Assembly (NCBI GenBank): GCA_025454395.1
Contig: JALOOM010000067.1
Location: forward strand, 1 to 43,630
Reading direction: 5' to 3'
DNA from: Elainella sp. Prado103
Lineage (GTDB): Bacteria > Cyanobacteriota > Cyanobacteriia > Elainellales > Elainellaceae
Length of the DNA stretch: 43,630 bases
Below are positions 6,598 through 15,523 of the stretch, piece after piece. Below the pieces are notes generated by a model. It saw nothing but the letters and a program-made list of their open reading frames with translations. It did no database searches and was not told the DNA's origin. The position numbers and the translations under genes were made by a program. Position 1 is the stretch's first letter. Each line of letters starts with the position of its first letter.

Positions 6598-8229
6598 ATG
6601 CAGATTTATACGCCAGTTCATACGCCAGATTGGGTTAAACACGCGGTTTTTTATCAAATCTTTCCGGATCGATTTGCCAAAGGGCAACTGCAATCTCCCT
6701 ATCGTCTTGCCGCGCAGCCGCTAGAAGCTTGGGAAGCCCCTCCAACTCTACAAGGCTACAAAGGGGGCAATCTCTGGGGCGTAATCGATCGACTGGGCTA
6801 TCTGCAAGATCTGGGGATTACGGCCATTTACTTCACGCCGATTTTTCAGTCGGCCTCTAACCACCGCTACCACACCAATGACTATTACCAGATCGATCCA
6901 CTGTTAGGCGGCAACGAGGCCTTTTTTCATTTGCTCCATGCGGCCCATTCGCGCGGCATGAGAGTGGTGCTAGATGGTGTGTTTAACCATGTGGGACGCG
7001 GCTTTTTCTTTTTCAATGACATTGTGGAAAATGGGCCCCATTCTCCCTGGTTGGATTGGTTCAAAATCGAAGGTTGGCCGATCGCACCCTATGATGGCGA
7101 TCGGCCGCCGAACTATGGCTGCTGGTTTGGTAATCGCGCCCTGCCGGAGCTGAACCATGCCAACCCGGCGGTGCGGGAATATTTGATGCAGATTGCTGAA
7201 TATTGGATCCGCTGCGGCATTGATGGCTGGCGGTTGGATGTGCCCTTTTGTGTTGAGGAACCGGGATTTTGGGAGGAGTTTCGCGATCGGGTCAAGGCGA
7301 TCAATCCGGAAGCCTATATTGTCGGTGAAGTCTGGACGAACACGCGCCCTTGGCTGAACGGCACCCGGTTTGATGGGGTGCTCAACTATATCTTTGCCGG
7401 AGCGACGATCGCGTTTACGGGTGGCGATCGGGTGGATCCCCAGCAGGTGGGCGATCGGGACTATGAGCCCACCCCCAGTATTGATGCCCTCACCTATGCC
7501 GAAAAAATTCAACTGTTGCTGCATGCCCATCCCTGGGAAATTCAGCTCTCGCAGTTGAATGTGCTGGCCAGTCACGATACGGCTCGATTGTTAGGACTGA
7601 CCCACGGTGATGTCGAGACCGTCAAGTTGGCAACTTTGCTGCTGCTGACTTTCCCTGGCGCGCCCAGCATCTACTATGGCGATGAGGTGGGGCTACCTGG
7701 TGGATTAGACCCAGACGCACGACGCGGTTTTCCCGCCGAAAGTGAGTGGAATTTAGAAATCCTCCGCTGCCACAAACAGTTGATCGGGCTAAGGCACGCC
7801 CGCATGTCGCTGCGGATCGGTGAATATCGTTTCCTGGGTGAAGATTGCAAAACCTATGTGTTTGCCCGCATTTTTGAAGGGGATGTGTTAATTATTGCCG
7901 TGAATGCTGGTGATACCTACGGCAAGATCGATCTAGAAGCGGTGGGAACTCGTTTGGGGGCTCAGCCGGGCTACATTTTGTTTAGCACGCAGGAGCCGGT
8001 ACCGGAAGTGTCAGAAACGCCGGAGGTGGAAGTATTGGTCGCCGAATCTGCCCCTGAATCTGCCCCTGAATCTCTTCGGGCTAATCCACTCGAGTCTGAA
8101 CCGATCGCTACTGAACCGATCGCTACTGAACCAGCCCAATCAACCCAGCCCGATCCGATCGAGGTGATTTGGACGGCGGATAATTTATTCCTGGCTTTGC
8201 CGCCCCGCACGGGCATCGTTTTGGGTTAA
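6598..8229 (+). CDS. GH13 alpha-amylase / neopullulanase-type glycoside hydrolase
   Basis: A 543-residue protein from the ATG at 6598. A GTG at 6574 would add 8 residues with no family support. The four GH13 regions are clear: DGVFNHVG (126-133), GWRLDVPF with nucleophile Asp214, GEVWTN with acid/base Glu244, and ASHD with His326-Asp327. It therefore should cleave alpha-1,4 (or alpha-1,6) glucans. The N-terminal YQIFPDRFAKG start resembles neopullulanase and cyclomaltodextrinase types. No signal peptide is seen, so it is probably cytoplasmic and acts on glycogen-derived dextrins. The C-terminal beta domain is odd. After QPGYILFST it is interrupted by about 55 residues of Glu/Pro/Ser-rich repeats (SAPESAPES, EPIATEPIATEP) before the conserved-looking end LFLALPPRTGIVLG. 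This insertion has the 12-15-bp repeat character of the spacers nearby. Confidence 0.9.
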   Translation: MQIYTPVHTPDWVKHAVFYQIFPDRFAKGQLQSPYRLAAQPLEAWEAPPTLQGYKGGNLWGVIDRLGYLQDLGITAIYFTPIFQSASNHRYHTNDYYQIDPLLGGNEAFFHLLHAAHSRGMRVVLDGVFNHVGRGFFFFNDIVENGPHSPWLDWFKIEGWPIAPYDGDRPPNYGCWFGNRALPELNHANPAVREYLMQIAEYWIRCGIDGWRLDVPFCVEEPGFWEEFRDRVKAINPEAYIVGEVWTNTRPWLNGTRFDGVLNYIFAGATIAFTGGDRVDPQQVGDRDYEPTPSIDALTYAEKIQLLLHAHPWEIQLSQLNVLASHDTARLLGLTHGDVETVKLATLLLLTFPGAPSIYYGDEVGLPGGLDPDARRGFPAESEWNLEILRCHKQLIGLRHARMSLRIGEYRFLGEDCKTYVFARIFEGDVLIIAVNAGDTYGKIDLEAVGTRLGAQPGYILFSTQEPVPEVSETPEVEVLVAESAPESAPESLRANPLESEPIATEPIATEPAQSTQPDPIEVIWTADNLFLALPPRTGIVLG

Positions 8230-8284
8230 GAAGCCTGGGGCAAATCGGACAGAACCAACAAGTCCTGTCAGTTCTCATCGCTTG

Positions 8285-9577
8285 TCATCGCTCATCATCG
8301 CTGAGAAAATCGGGCGGCTGTTCGGTTTCGCTGTCGTGAGGGGGTGGATCGGGCGGCATGAGGGTGGTCTGCTCTGAAATCGGTTTGGGGTGAGCAGGTC
8401 GATCGGGTGTTGGCTGAGGCGAGCTGGAAGGCTGAGGCGAGCTGGGGGACTGGGGATCGATCGGGTCTTGGGGGACGGTTTTATCCTGGGGTGCGGTTGG
8501 GTTTTGCGGTGCCGTGGTGCTTGGTTCCGTAGCTTCAGGCGATCCGGTGGATGGTGGCGATCCGGGTGGGCTGGCAGGAGGGGGGCTTGCACTGCTCCCC
8601 TTTGCACCGTCACTATTAGAGCCGTCACCATTAGAGCCGTCACCATTGGAGCCGTCACCATTGGAGCCGTCACCCTTCGAACCGCTCCCCTTTGCACCGT
8701 TTTTAGGGGATGGTGTGGCGATCGAGTCAGTGGGTAATTTTTCTTGCAGATGGGAAATAATCCAGTTGACGTTGGTGAGATCGATCGGAGTCAGGCTGTC
8801 GCTGCGGAGGGTGATGCTGCCCAGAGTGACGGTGGCCATTTTGGTATTGGTGAGGGTGGCACCGGTCAAGCGGGTATCGGTGAGATTGGCACCGTTGAAA
8901 TCGGCATTGGTTAGATCGGCTCCTTCCAGCACTGCGCCAGCCAGATCAGCACCGTTGAAGTCGGCATTGGTCAGGTTGGCTCCTTCCAGCACCGCACCGC
9001 TCAAGTTAGCATGATTGAATTTAGCCCCTTTGAGGTTGGCTTTGACGAGACTGACCTGGCTCAAGTCTGTATCGCTAAAATCGACTCCTTGCAGAGAAGC
9101 TCCGTTGAGTTGGGCACCCTGTAGCTGAACCCCACTCAAATTAGCCTGATCGAGTACCGCTTTCCCCAGATTGGCACCACTCAGATCGGCTGCTTGCAAA
9201 TTGGTTTTGCTCAGTCCGGCTTCTTGCAGATCGGCATCCTTCAGATTGGCACTGCTGAGATCCGCTTCGTCTAAGGTTGTCCTGAATAAGCAAGCTTGAC
9301 GCAGATCGGCGTTCTCTAGCTTGGCTTTGCTCAGATTGGCCCGGCTCAGATTCGCCTCTGCCAGAATGGCATCGGTGAGATCGGCTTCGATCAACTCAGC
9401 TTGTTCCAGATTGGCATGGCTGAAGTTTGCCTGCTGCAAGTGGGCACCCCGCAAAATCGCCAGGGGCAAATGCAGATAGGGTAATTGAATATTAGCGAGA
9501 TCGACTCCTGCTAAGTTAGCCTGCTTGGGGACATTGACGAGAAGCTGTCGGAGTTGCTCTGCGGTGAAATCTGCCAT
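8285..9577 (-). CDS. Pentapeptide-repeat protein with repetitive Gly/Asp/Ser and Pro-rich tail
   Basis: A 430-residue protein. Residues 1 to about 40 are a non-repetitive cap (FTAEQLRQLLVNVPKQ). About 40-250 is a long A(D/N)Lxx pentapeptide array forming a right-handed quadrilateral beta-helix, interrupted once by CLF. A short segment (about 250-290) follows, then a tail with GDGSN units from a 15-bp DNA repeat and a Pro/Ser/Gln-rich end. No signal peptide or membrane helix is seen. Pentapeptide proteins are structural or DNA-mimic scaffolds; function cannot be told from sequence. It is convergent with the amylase gene and lies downstream of the ParA gene on the same strand, 61 bases away, so cotranscription is possible. 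Confidence 0.9.
   Translation of the reverse strand: MADFTAEQLRQLLVNVPKQANLAGVDLANIQLPYLHLPLAILRGAHLQQANFSHANLEQAELIEADLTDAILAEANLSRANLSKAKLENADLRQACLFRTTLDEADLSSANLKDADLQEAGLSKTNLQAADLSGANLGKAVLDQANLSGVQLQGAQLNGASLQGVDFSDTDLSQVSLVKANLKGAKFNHANLSGAVLEGANLTNADFNGADLAGAVLEGADLTNADFNGANLTDTRLTGATLTNTKMATVTLGSITLRSDSLTPIDLTNVNWIISHLQEKLPTDSIATPSPKNGAKGSGSKGDGSNGDGSNGDGSNGDGSNSDGAKGSSASPPPASPPGSPPSTGSPEATEPSTTAPQNPTAPQDKTVPQDPIDPQSPSSPQPSSSPQPTPDRPAHPKPISEQTTLMPPDPPPHDSETEQPPDFLSDDER
8607..8690. repeat. 15-bp in-frame tandem repeat within the pentapeptide gene tail
   Basis: Units of CCGTCACCATTAGAG type (plus strand), about 5 copies with drift, are read on the minus strand as GDGSN. The period is a multiple of 3, so copy-number change would keep the frame. 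Confidence 0.85.
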
Positions 9578-9638
9578 TGCGGTTGGGGGAGCGATCGGGG
9601 TAACGATCGAGCATGATCGCCATCGCCGTCAGCATACC

Positions 9639-10283
9639 TCACTCTTTTGGCAGCAGTGCCATGATTTCCCGAAATAGCTGTTCAAACTCATCGGCGGCTT
9701 CTACGGCCGCTTTGCCGAGCAGTTCCCAGGCGGTGGCAGCCTGCCCAAAGGTATCAGCAACGGCTTGCCGCTGGTGAATCACTGTTTTGAGAATGGGTAC
9801 CCCTAAACTGGCTAAATGCCCGATCGCCTCATCTTTCAAGCGAGTGCCTTTCACTGCTCGTGATAAAAAGACAGCCGCCATAGGTGCACCGCCCCGAATC
9901 ACCTGGGCTTGCTGAATTAACCGAATTGCGTCTGCGGCTGAGCGCAAATCTACACCAGAGGGTTGGCAGGGGATGACGGCGAGATCGGCACATTGCACGA
10001 TCGCCTTCGTGGCATCCGACAAACCCGCTGGGCCGTCCACAATCACCGCGTCATGTTGTTCGGCTAACTTTGGTAATTCGGTGAGTAATACACTCGCAGA
10101 TTGCACTACCTGGCAGGGGATCGGCACTTCCAATGATTCCAGCCAAATCGAACTCGATCGCTGAGCATCCGCATCTACCAACAGCACATTTCGCTGCTTA
10201 TGAAACAGCCAATAGGAAAAGTGGACGGCAGTCGTAGACTTGGCGCATCCTCCTTTCTGGTTCACAAAGGCAACGATCGACAT
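9639..10283 (-). CDS. ParA/MinD-family ATPase without a ParB neighbour
   Basis: A 214-residue P-loop ATPase with a deviant Walker A, NQKGGCAKST, carrying both the signature Lys10 and Lys15. Asp37 and Asp39 lie in VLLVDADAQRSSS, and VIVDGPAGLSD matches Walker B. It lacks the N-terminal HTH of large P1-type ParAs, so it is the small type. Such ATPases position DNA, carboxysomes or other cargo by dynamic gradients over the nucleoid. No parB-like or mcdB-like gene is visible beside it, so cargo and partner are unknown. The carboxysome-positioning McdA type usually lacks the signature lysine, which argues against that role here. Confidence 0.9.
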   Translation of the reverse strand: MSIVAFVNQKGGCAKSTTAVHFSYWLFHKQRNVLLVDADAQRSSSIWLESLEVPIPCQVVQSASVLLTELPKLAEQHDAVIVDGPAGLSDATKAIVQCADLAVIPCQPSGVDLRSAADAIRLIQQAQVIRGGAPMAAVFLSRAVKGTRLKDEAIGHLASLGVPILKTVIHQRQAVADTFGQAATAWELLGKAAVEAADEFEQLFREIMALLPKE

Positions 10284-10406
10284 AAAATCGCCCAGCGTTG
10301 GAATTTGACCATCACTTAATCAATAGCAACTTTAACGCCAGAACAGTCCCAATTCCTGACTTTTTTGAAAAAATAGTGAAAATTGATCGAAAATCGCCCG
10401 TTTTAT

Positions 10407-10922
10407 TTACCGATCGCCCTGGCGATCGACGGTGGAAATGCCGCAAGATGACACCTCAACCGGACTCTGCAACCCGTTCTGAGCAACCCCATGATTGAGT
10501 AACACCATTGTGGTTGAGGAATTCACTTCGAAGCCAATCCGCTCATAGAATTTTTGCTGATGGGTGGTAAAGAGGTAAACGCGCTCAGCCCGATGGACAT
10601 GGGGATGCATTAATACGGTCTCCACGAGCTTGCGCCCTAGCCCGGCCCCTTGGTAGTCCGGGTGAATCACAACATCCCAAATGGTGGCGCGATAAATACC
10701 ATCAGATGTAGCTCGGGCGAAGCCAATCAGTTGGTCTGCATCCCAAGCGGTGACGACTGGTTTACTATTGTGGATCGCGATCTCCAGATCGGACAGTGAG
10801 CGATTTTGGGCCCAGAAGGCAGTGAGCTGAAACAGATTTTGTAACTGCTGGAGATCAAGCGGGTGATAACACCGATCGCTACTTTCCCCTTGAATGCAAA
10901 ATTGAATATGCCGACAGTCCAT
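10407..10922 (-). CDS. GNAT-family N-acetyltransferase
   Basis: A 171-residue protein with a typical GNAT fold. A beta strand TAWDADQLIGFARATSDG leads to the acetyl-CoA-binding core IWDVVIHPDYQGAGLG, with Q-x-x-G-x-G-like text, then RKLVETVLMHP and the late motif FYERIGFEV. It should transfer an acetyl group to a small-molecule amine or a protein; substrate is unknown. Cyanobacterial GNATs near this length include enzymes annotated as thylakoid or plastid-type acetyltransferases, but I see no diagnostic residue for that. A C-terminal tail of about 30 residues after LLNHGVAQ is not conserved in type. It stands alone upstream of the ParA gene on the same strand with a 123-base gap. Confidence 0.88.
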   Translation of the reverse strand: MDCRHIQFCIQGESSDRCYHPLDLQQLQNLFQLTAFWAQNRSLSDLEIAIHNSKPVVTAWDADQLIGFARATSDGIYRATIWDVVIHPDYQGAGLGRKLVETVLMHPHVHRAERVYLFTTHQQKFYERIGFEVNSSTTMVLLNHGVAQNGLQSPVEVSSCGISTVDRQGDR

Positions 10923-10953
10923 CCCAATTCAATCCTTTTTGTACTAACAATCC

Positions 10954-11028
10954 ATGCCCAATCAATCTATGCCCAATCAATCTATGCCCAATCAATCCAT
11001 GCCCAATCAATCTATGCCCAATCGATAC
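10954..11028. repeat. 15-bp tandem repeat, 5 copies
   Basis: Units of ATGCCCAATCAATCT type begin at 10954, 10969, 10984, 10999 and 11014, immediately upstream of the GNAT gene. The rest of the 10923-11436 spacer holds the 14-bp array at 11093 and no gene I can support. Confidence 0.92.
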
Positions 11029-11092
11029 CATCGCCGATCGATCAATAGCATATTGTGAAGCTCTGTCAATCTTGGTCGGGTTAGATTAAGCT

Positions 11093-11151
11093 ATGGCTAG
11101 ATCTAAATGGCTAGATCTAAACGGTTAGACGGTTAGATCGATGGCTAGATC
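11093..11151. repeat. 14-bp tandem repeat with drifted copies
   Basis: ATGGCTAGATCTAA occurs at 11093 and 11107. A drifted ACGGTTAG-type stretch follows, then another ATGGCTAGATC at 11141. Confidence 0.8.
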
Positions 11152-11436
11152 CCACGGCAGCGTGCTGCCCCATTGCCAGTGATTGCGAGAGCTGATTGTT
11201 GATTTATGGGATCGCTGATTTATGACATCATGGGGCGAAGTCTAAATCTGTATCCAAAATATCGCTCAGGCAGCTCTATTCCCATGGATATAGCTGGCAT
11301 CGTTCATTTCGCATAGTTTCGCCGAATTTTTGCTATGGCACGCTTGCTTCGCCCTTCTGGTCGAGATCGAGATCGATCGCCTTTGACTCCTTTCACTCCA
11401 TCGCCTCGGCCGCAATCCCATCTGCCGCGCAACACC

Positions 11437-11967
11437 ATGCGTCGTCGATCGCCCTTGTTCTTGTTTTTGCTGCTGCTGGGTTGGAGTCTCATTCTAGGGT
11501 GGGGGTTAGCCCAATCGCTGTCTGCCCAGCCTGCCCCCGATGCTGCTCCCATTCCTCCGGTTGAACCCAATGCCCCGGTGGATGTGGTTAGCGATCGGCA
11601 TCGGTTGGGACAACAACTTTATCTGGAAACCTGTGCGACCTGCCATGTGGGGTTGCCGCCGCAAGTGATGCCTAGCCAAACCTGGGCCGACCTACTGCAA
11701 GATACCCAACATTATGGGGTGCAGGTGACTCCCCTGGTGGCTCCTTCTTTGCAAATCACCTGGGATTATGTCTCCCAATATTCACGACCGATTTTGGCGA
11801 GAGAGCGGGTTCCCTACCGGCTGACTCAATCTCGCTATTTCAAGGCCCTCCATCCTAAGGTCGAGTTTACCGAACCGATCGGTGTCGGCTCCTGTATCAC
11901 TTGCCATCCTGCTGCGGCCCAGTTTAACTATCGCCGCCTCAGCCCTGAATGGGAAAGTGCCCCCTAA
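11437..11967 (+). CDS. Exported diheme cytochrome c
   Basis: A 176-residue protein from the ATG at 11437, chosen because a signal peptide begins there: RRRSP, then LFLFLLLLGWSLILGWGLA, then a cleavage region near SLSAQPA. An upstream in-frame ATG at 11335 would place 34 charged residues before it. Two CxxCH haem sites are present, CATCH (before VGLPPQ) and CITCH (before PAAAQF), about 95 residues apart. The spacing and the MPSQTWADLL and QITWDYVSQYSRP segments suggest the diheme cytochrome family found in cyanobacteria, acting in the lumen or periplasm. The redox partner is unknown. It lies 156 bases before secA on the same strand; a functional link is not implied. Confidence 0.87.
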   Translation: MRRRSPLFLFLLLLGWSLILGWGLAQSLSAQPAPDAAPIPPVEPNAPVDVVSDRHRLGQQLYLETCATCHVGLPPQVMPSQTWADLLQDTQHYGVQVTPLVAPSLQITWDYVSQYSRPILARERVPYRLTQSRYFKALHPKVEFTEPIGVGSCITCHPAAAQFNYRRLSPEWESAP

Positions 11968-12123
11968 GGATCGCTCATCACCCCTATACCCTATCTGATC
12001 GGATCGTAGCGGCTTCCCGAACTTCCTCCGCTCTTCTGGCTTTCAATCCAGATGATACGATGGAGGATAGACTGGCGATTTCAGTCGTCTCGATCTTCGA
12101 ATTATCCTGTCTCCCGTTAGGCT

Positions 12124-14925
12124 ATGCTGAAAACTCTGCTGGGCGATCCAAACACAAGAAAGTTAAGAAAATACAAGAACGACATCGTTGAAATTAACCT
12201 CCTGGAAGAAGAGATCCAGGCGTTGTCGGATGAGGCATTGACGGGCAAGACCGCAGAGTTTCGGCAACGGTTAGAGCAAGGTGAAATGCTGGATGACCTG
12301 TTGCCAGAAGCCTTTGCAGTGGTACGTGAGGCCGGCAAGCGGGTTTTAGGGATGCGCCATTTTGATGTGCAGTTGATTGGTGGCATGGTGCTGCATGATG
12401 GGCAGATCGCCGAAATGAAAACGGGGGAAGGAAAAACGCTGGTTTCCACCCTGCCTGCTTATTTGAATGCCCTCTCTGGCAAGGGGGTGCATATTGTCAC
12501 AGTGAACGACTATCTGGCTCGACGCGATGCGGAGTGGATGGGGCAATTGCACCGCTTCTTAGGGCTCAGTGTAGGGCTGATCCAGCAGGGGATGAGTCCG
12601 GTGGAACGGAAAAAGAACTACGCCTGCGATATTACCTACGGCACCAACAGCGAACTGGGGTTTGATTACCTGCGCGATAACATGGCTACCTCGATCGAGG
12701 AAGTGGTGCAACGGCCGTTTAACTATTGCATCATCGACGAAGTAGATTCAGTGCTGATCGATGAAGCCCGTACCCCGCTGATCATCTCTGGGCAGGTGGA
12801 GCGGCCGAGCGAGAAATATATGGAAGCGGCCAGAGTGGCAATCGCCTTGACTCGTAAAAAAGACGAGGACGATCCCAACGGTCACTATGAGGTGGATGAA
12901 AAGCAACGTACTGTTCTGCTCTCAGATGAAGGGTTTATTGAAGCGGAACAGTTGTTAGGAGTGGCTGATCTATTCGATCCTAAAGATCCCTGGGCCCATT
13001 ATGTCTTTAATGCGATCAAAGCGAAAGAACTGTTCATTAAAGATGTCAACTACATTGTCCGTAATGGCGAAGTGGTGATCGTCGATGAGTTCACCGGGCG
13101 AATCATGGTAGGGCGGCGTTGGAGTGATGGTTTGCATCAGGCGGTGGAAGCCAAAGAGCGGGTGGAGATCCAACCGGAAACCCAAACTCTAGCGACGATT
13201 ACCTATCAGAACTTCTTTTTGATCTATCCTAAACTGTCGGGGATGACGGGCACCGCCAAAACGGAAGAGGCCGAGTTTGAGAAGATCTACAATCTGGAAG
13301 TGACTAAGATTCCCACCAATCGCCCTACCGGACGGCAAGATTTGTCTGATGTGGTCTATAAAACAGAGGCAGGCAAGTGGCGATCGATCGCTCAGGAATG
13401 TGCTGAAATGCATGAAACCGGGCGGCCGGTGTTGGTGGGCACGACCAGTGTGGAAAAATCTGAGTTGCTATCTCGGCTCTTGGGTGAGCTGAAAATTCCT
13501 CACAACCTGCTGAATGCAAAGCCAGAAAATGTGGAGCGGGAATCGGAAATTATTGCTCAAGCGGGTCGTAAGGGAGCAGTGACGATCGCCACCAACATGG
13601 CTGGACGGGGTACCGACATCATTCTGGGTGGTAATGCCGATTACATGGCTCGTCTGAAGCTGCGGGAATTTTTCATGCCCCGGATCGTGCAACCGGAAGA
13701 TGATAATTTGACTACGCCAGTCATGCGGGGTAATCAACGCGAGCGCGGCCAGGGTTTTGGCAATGATAAACGGGTGAAAACCTGGAAAGCGTCGCCGCAA
13801 ATTTTTCCAGTTGAGTTGAGTAAATCGATTCAGCAGAAATTACGGGAAGCGGTTGATTTTGCGGTGCAGGAATATGGGATGCAATCCCTACCGGAACTAA
13901 CAGCGGAGGATAAAATTGCCACGGCTGCGGAGAAGGCTCCCACTGATGATGCGGTGATTTTAAAACTGCGGGAAGTTTACAACTTGATCCGCAAAGAATA
14001 TGAGCAATATACCCATGCGGAACATGATGAAGTCGTGACCCTCGGCGGGCTGCATGTGATCGGGACTGAACGCCATGAATCTCGCCGGATTGATAACCAA
14101 CTGCGAGGTCGGGCGGGTCGTCAGGGGGATCCGGGCTCCACTCGCTTTTTCCTCAGTTTGGAAGACAACTTGCTGCGGATTTTTGGGGGTGATAAGGTTG
14201 CTGGCTTGATGAATATGTTCAAAGTTGAGGAAGATATGCCGATCGAATCAGGCATGTTGACCCGCTCTTTGGAAGGTGCTCAGAAGAAGGTGGAAACCTA
14301 TTACTACGACATCCGGAAACAGGTGTTTGAGTATGATGAGGTGATGAATAATCAACGGCGAGCGATTTATGCAGAACGCCGTCGGGTACTGGAAGGGGTT
14401 GATCTGAAGGAAAAGGTGATTGAATATATTGAGCGGACGATGGATGATATCGTCGATGCTTATATTAATCCTGATCTACCCCCGGAAGAATGGGAGTTGG
14501 ATAAGGTGGTCGCTAAGGTGAAGGAGTTTATTTACCTGTTGGCCGATCTGGAACCGGAGCAATTGACTGATCTCTCGACCGGGGAAATTAAGACTTTCTT
14601 GCATGAGCAAGCTCGGATCGCGTATGACCTCAAGGAAGCGCAAGTCGATCAGGCGAAGCCTGGGTTGATGCGGCAAGCGGAACGATTCTTTACGCTTCAG
14701 CAAATTGATGCGCTCTGGCGGGAACATTTGCAGCAAATGGATGCGCTACGGGAGTCAGTGGGTCTACGGGGCTATGGTCAGAAGGATCCGCTGATTGAAT
14801 ATAAGAGTGAAGGTTATGAACTGTTTCTGGAGATGATGACGAATATTCGTCGAAATGTGGTTTATTCTCTATTCCAGTTTCAGCCTCAACCTCAGCCCGC
14901 AGTACAGGCGAAGAGTGAGGTCTAG
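12124..14925 (+). CDS. secA: Preprotein translocase ATPase SecA
   Basis: A 933-residue motor that drives preproteins through SecYEG in the plasma and thylakoid membranes. Visible features are the Walker A region [13 protein letters not shown] (about 98-110), the [18 protein letters not shown] helicase block, the preprotein crosslinking domain after residue 230, [28 protein letters not shown] in NBF2, and the helical scaffold with [17 protein letters not shown] text. The C-terminus ends in a [14 protein letters not shown] tail without the Cys/His zinc motif of E. coli SecA, as in other cyanobacterial and plastid SecAs. Length is normal. A hairpin terminator follows. Confidence 0.98.
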   Translation: MLKTLLGDPNTRKLRKYKNDIVEINLLEEEIQALSDEALTGKTAEFRQRLEQGEMLDDLLPEAFAVVREAGKRVLGMRHFDVQLIGGMVLHDGQIAEMKTGEGKTLVSTLPAYLNALSGKGVHIVTVNDYLARRDAEWMGQLHRFLGLSVGLIQQGMSPVERKKNYACDITYGTNSELGFDYLRDNMATSIEEVVQRPFNYCIIDEVDSVLIDEARTPLIISGQVERPSEKYMEAARVAIALTRKKDEDDPNGHYEVDEKQRTVLLSDEGFIEAEQLLGVADLFDPKDPWAHYVFNAIKAKELFIKDVNYIVRNGEVVIVDEFTGRIMVGRRWSDGLHQAVEAKERVEIQPETQTLATITYQNFFLIYPKLSGMTGTAKTEEAEFEKIYNLEVTKIPTNRPTGRQDLSDVVYKTEAGKWRSIAQECAEMHETGRPVLVGTTSVEKSELLSRLLGELKIPHNLLNAKPENVERESEIIAQAGRKGAVTIATNMAGRGTDIILGGNADYMARLKLREFFMPRIVQPEDDNLTTPVMRGNQRERGQGFGNDKRVKTWKASPQIFPVELSKSIQQKLREAVDFAVQEYGMQSLPELTAEDKIATAAEKAPTDDAVILKLREVYNLIRKEYEQYTHAEHDEVVTLGGLHVIGTERHESRRIDNQLRGRAGRQGDPGSTRFFLSLEDNLLRIFGGDKVAGLMNMFKVEEDMPIESGMLTRSLEGAQKKVETYYYDIRKQVFEYDEVMNNQRRAIYAERRRVLEGVDLKEKVIEYIERTMDDIVDAYINPDLPPEEWELDKVVAKVKEFIYLLADLEPEQLTDLSTGEIKTFLHEQARIAYDLKEAQVDQAKPGLMRQAERFFTLQQIDALWREHLQQMDALRESVGLRGYGQKDPLIEYKSEGYELFLEMMTNIRRNVVYSLFQFQPQPQPAVQAKSEV

Positions 14926-14985
14926 CCGCTAGGGTTTTGCTGAGTTGGTTCTCGTGCTTGTACGAGGCTGTGATTGAATAGTTTG

Positions 14986-15018
14986 GCGATCGTTTCTGTT
15001 CAGGGGACGATCGCTTTT
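14986..15018 (+). terminator. Intrinsic terminator of secA
   Basis: GCGATCGT (14986-14993) pairs perfectly with ACGATCGC (15007-15014) around a 13-base loop, followed by TTTT. It begins 60 bases after the secA stop codon. Confidence 0.65.
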
Positions 15019-15523
15019 AGTATGAATATGAGTAAGGTTTTGGCTTCGCTGTGGGGGGTGCTAGTAGATTAGGCTCATGAGGGAAGCGGAGTCAGATTGA
15101 TCGAGGTACATGAAGCACCCTGGAGGAAATATCAAACTTAATTGAATATAAAAGATATAGTAAAGTGCCCCAGACTGAACAATAGATGATGCGATCAAAT
15201 CTATCCTGGTTGGTTTGGCTGAGGATGTAATGTTCTATTCTATTCATATAGAACCATATCCGGTTAACTCAAGCTTTCCCTTAACCACAGCCATCTAATA
15301 TTTAATACAAATGCTCTAGTCTCTTCTAAGTATTATCTATTTGTCCTAAATAGTTCAATAGAAAACTATCGATTACATTTTAAAAATGTTAAAATCCGTG
15401 TCGGATTGATAGATAAACTGTGTAAAATCGTGAGTTTTGAAGCAAATTCGCCTAAGAGTCGCCAAATTTTGGGTTGATTTTCTTCTGCAAGTTGATTCTT
15501 CTCTAGAGTAAGAGCGTTGCACC
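15019..15523. other. AT-rich spacer before the membrane pentapeptide gene
   Basis: About 500 bases with no supported gene, noticeably more AT-rich than its surroundings and nearly free of GATCGC-type palindromes. The last 150 bases contain an A/T-rich stretch likely to hold the promoter of the 15524 gene; I could not fix the boxes. No repeat array is seen here, in contrast to most spacers in the window. Confidence 0.5.

Noticed and set aside
8390..9014. Long frames opposite the pentapeptide gene
   Set aside because: Antisense shadows of the pentapeptide and GDGSN repeats, whose regularity keeps opposite frames open.
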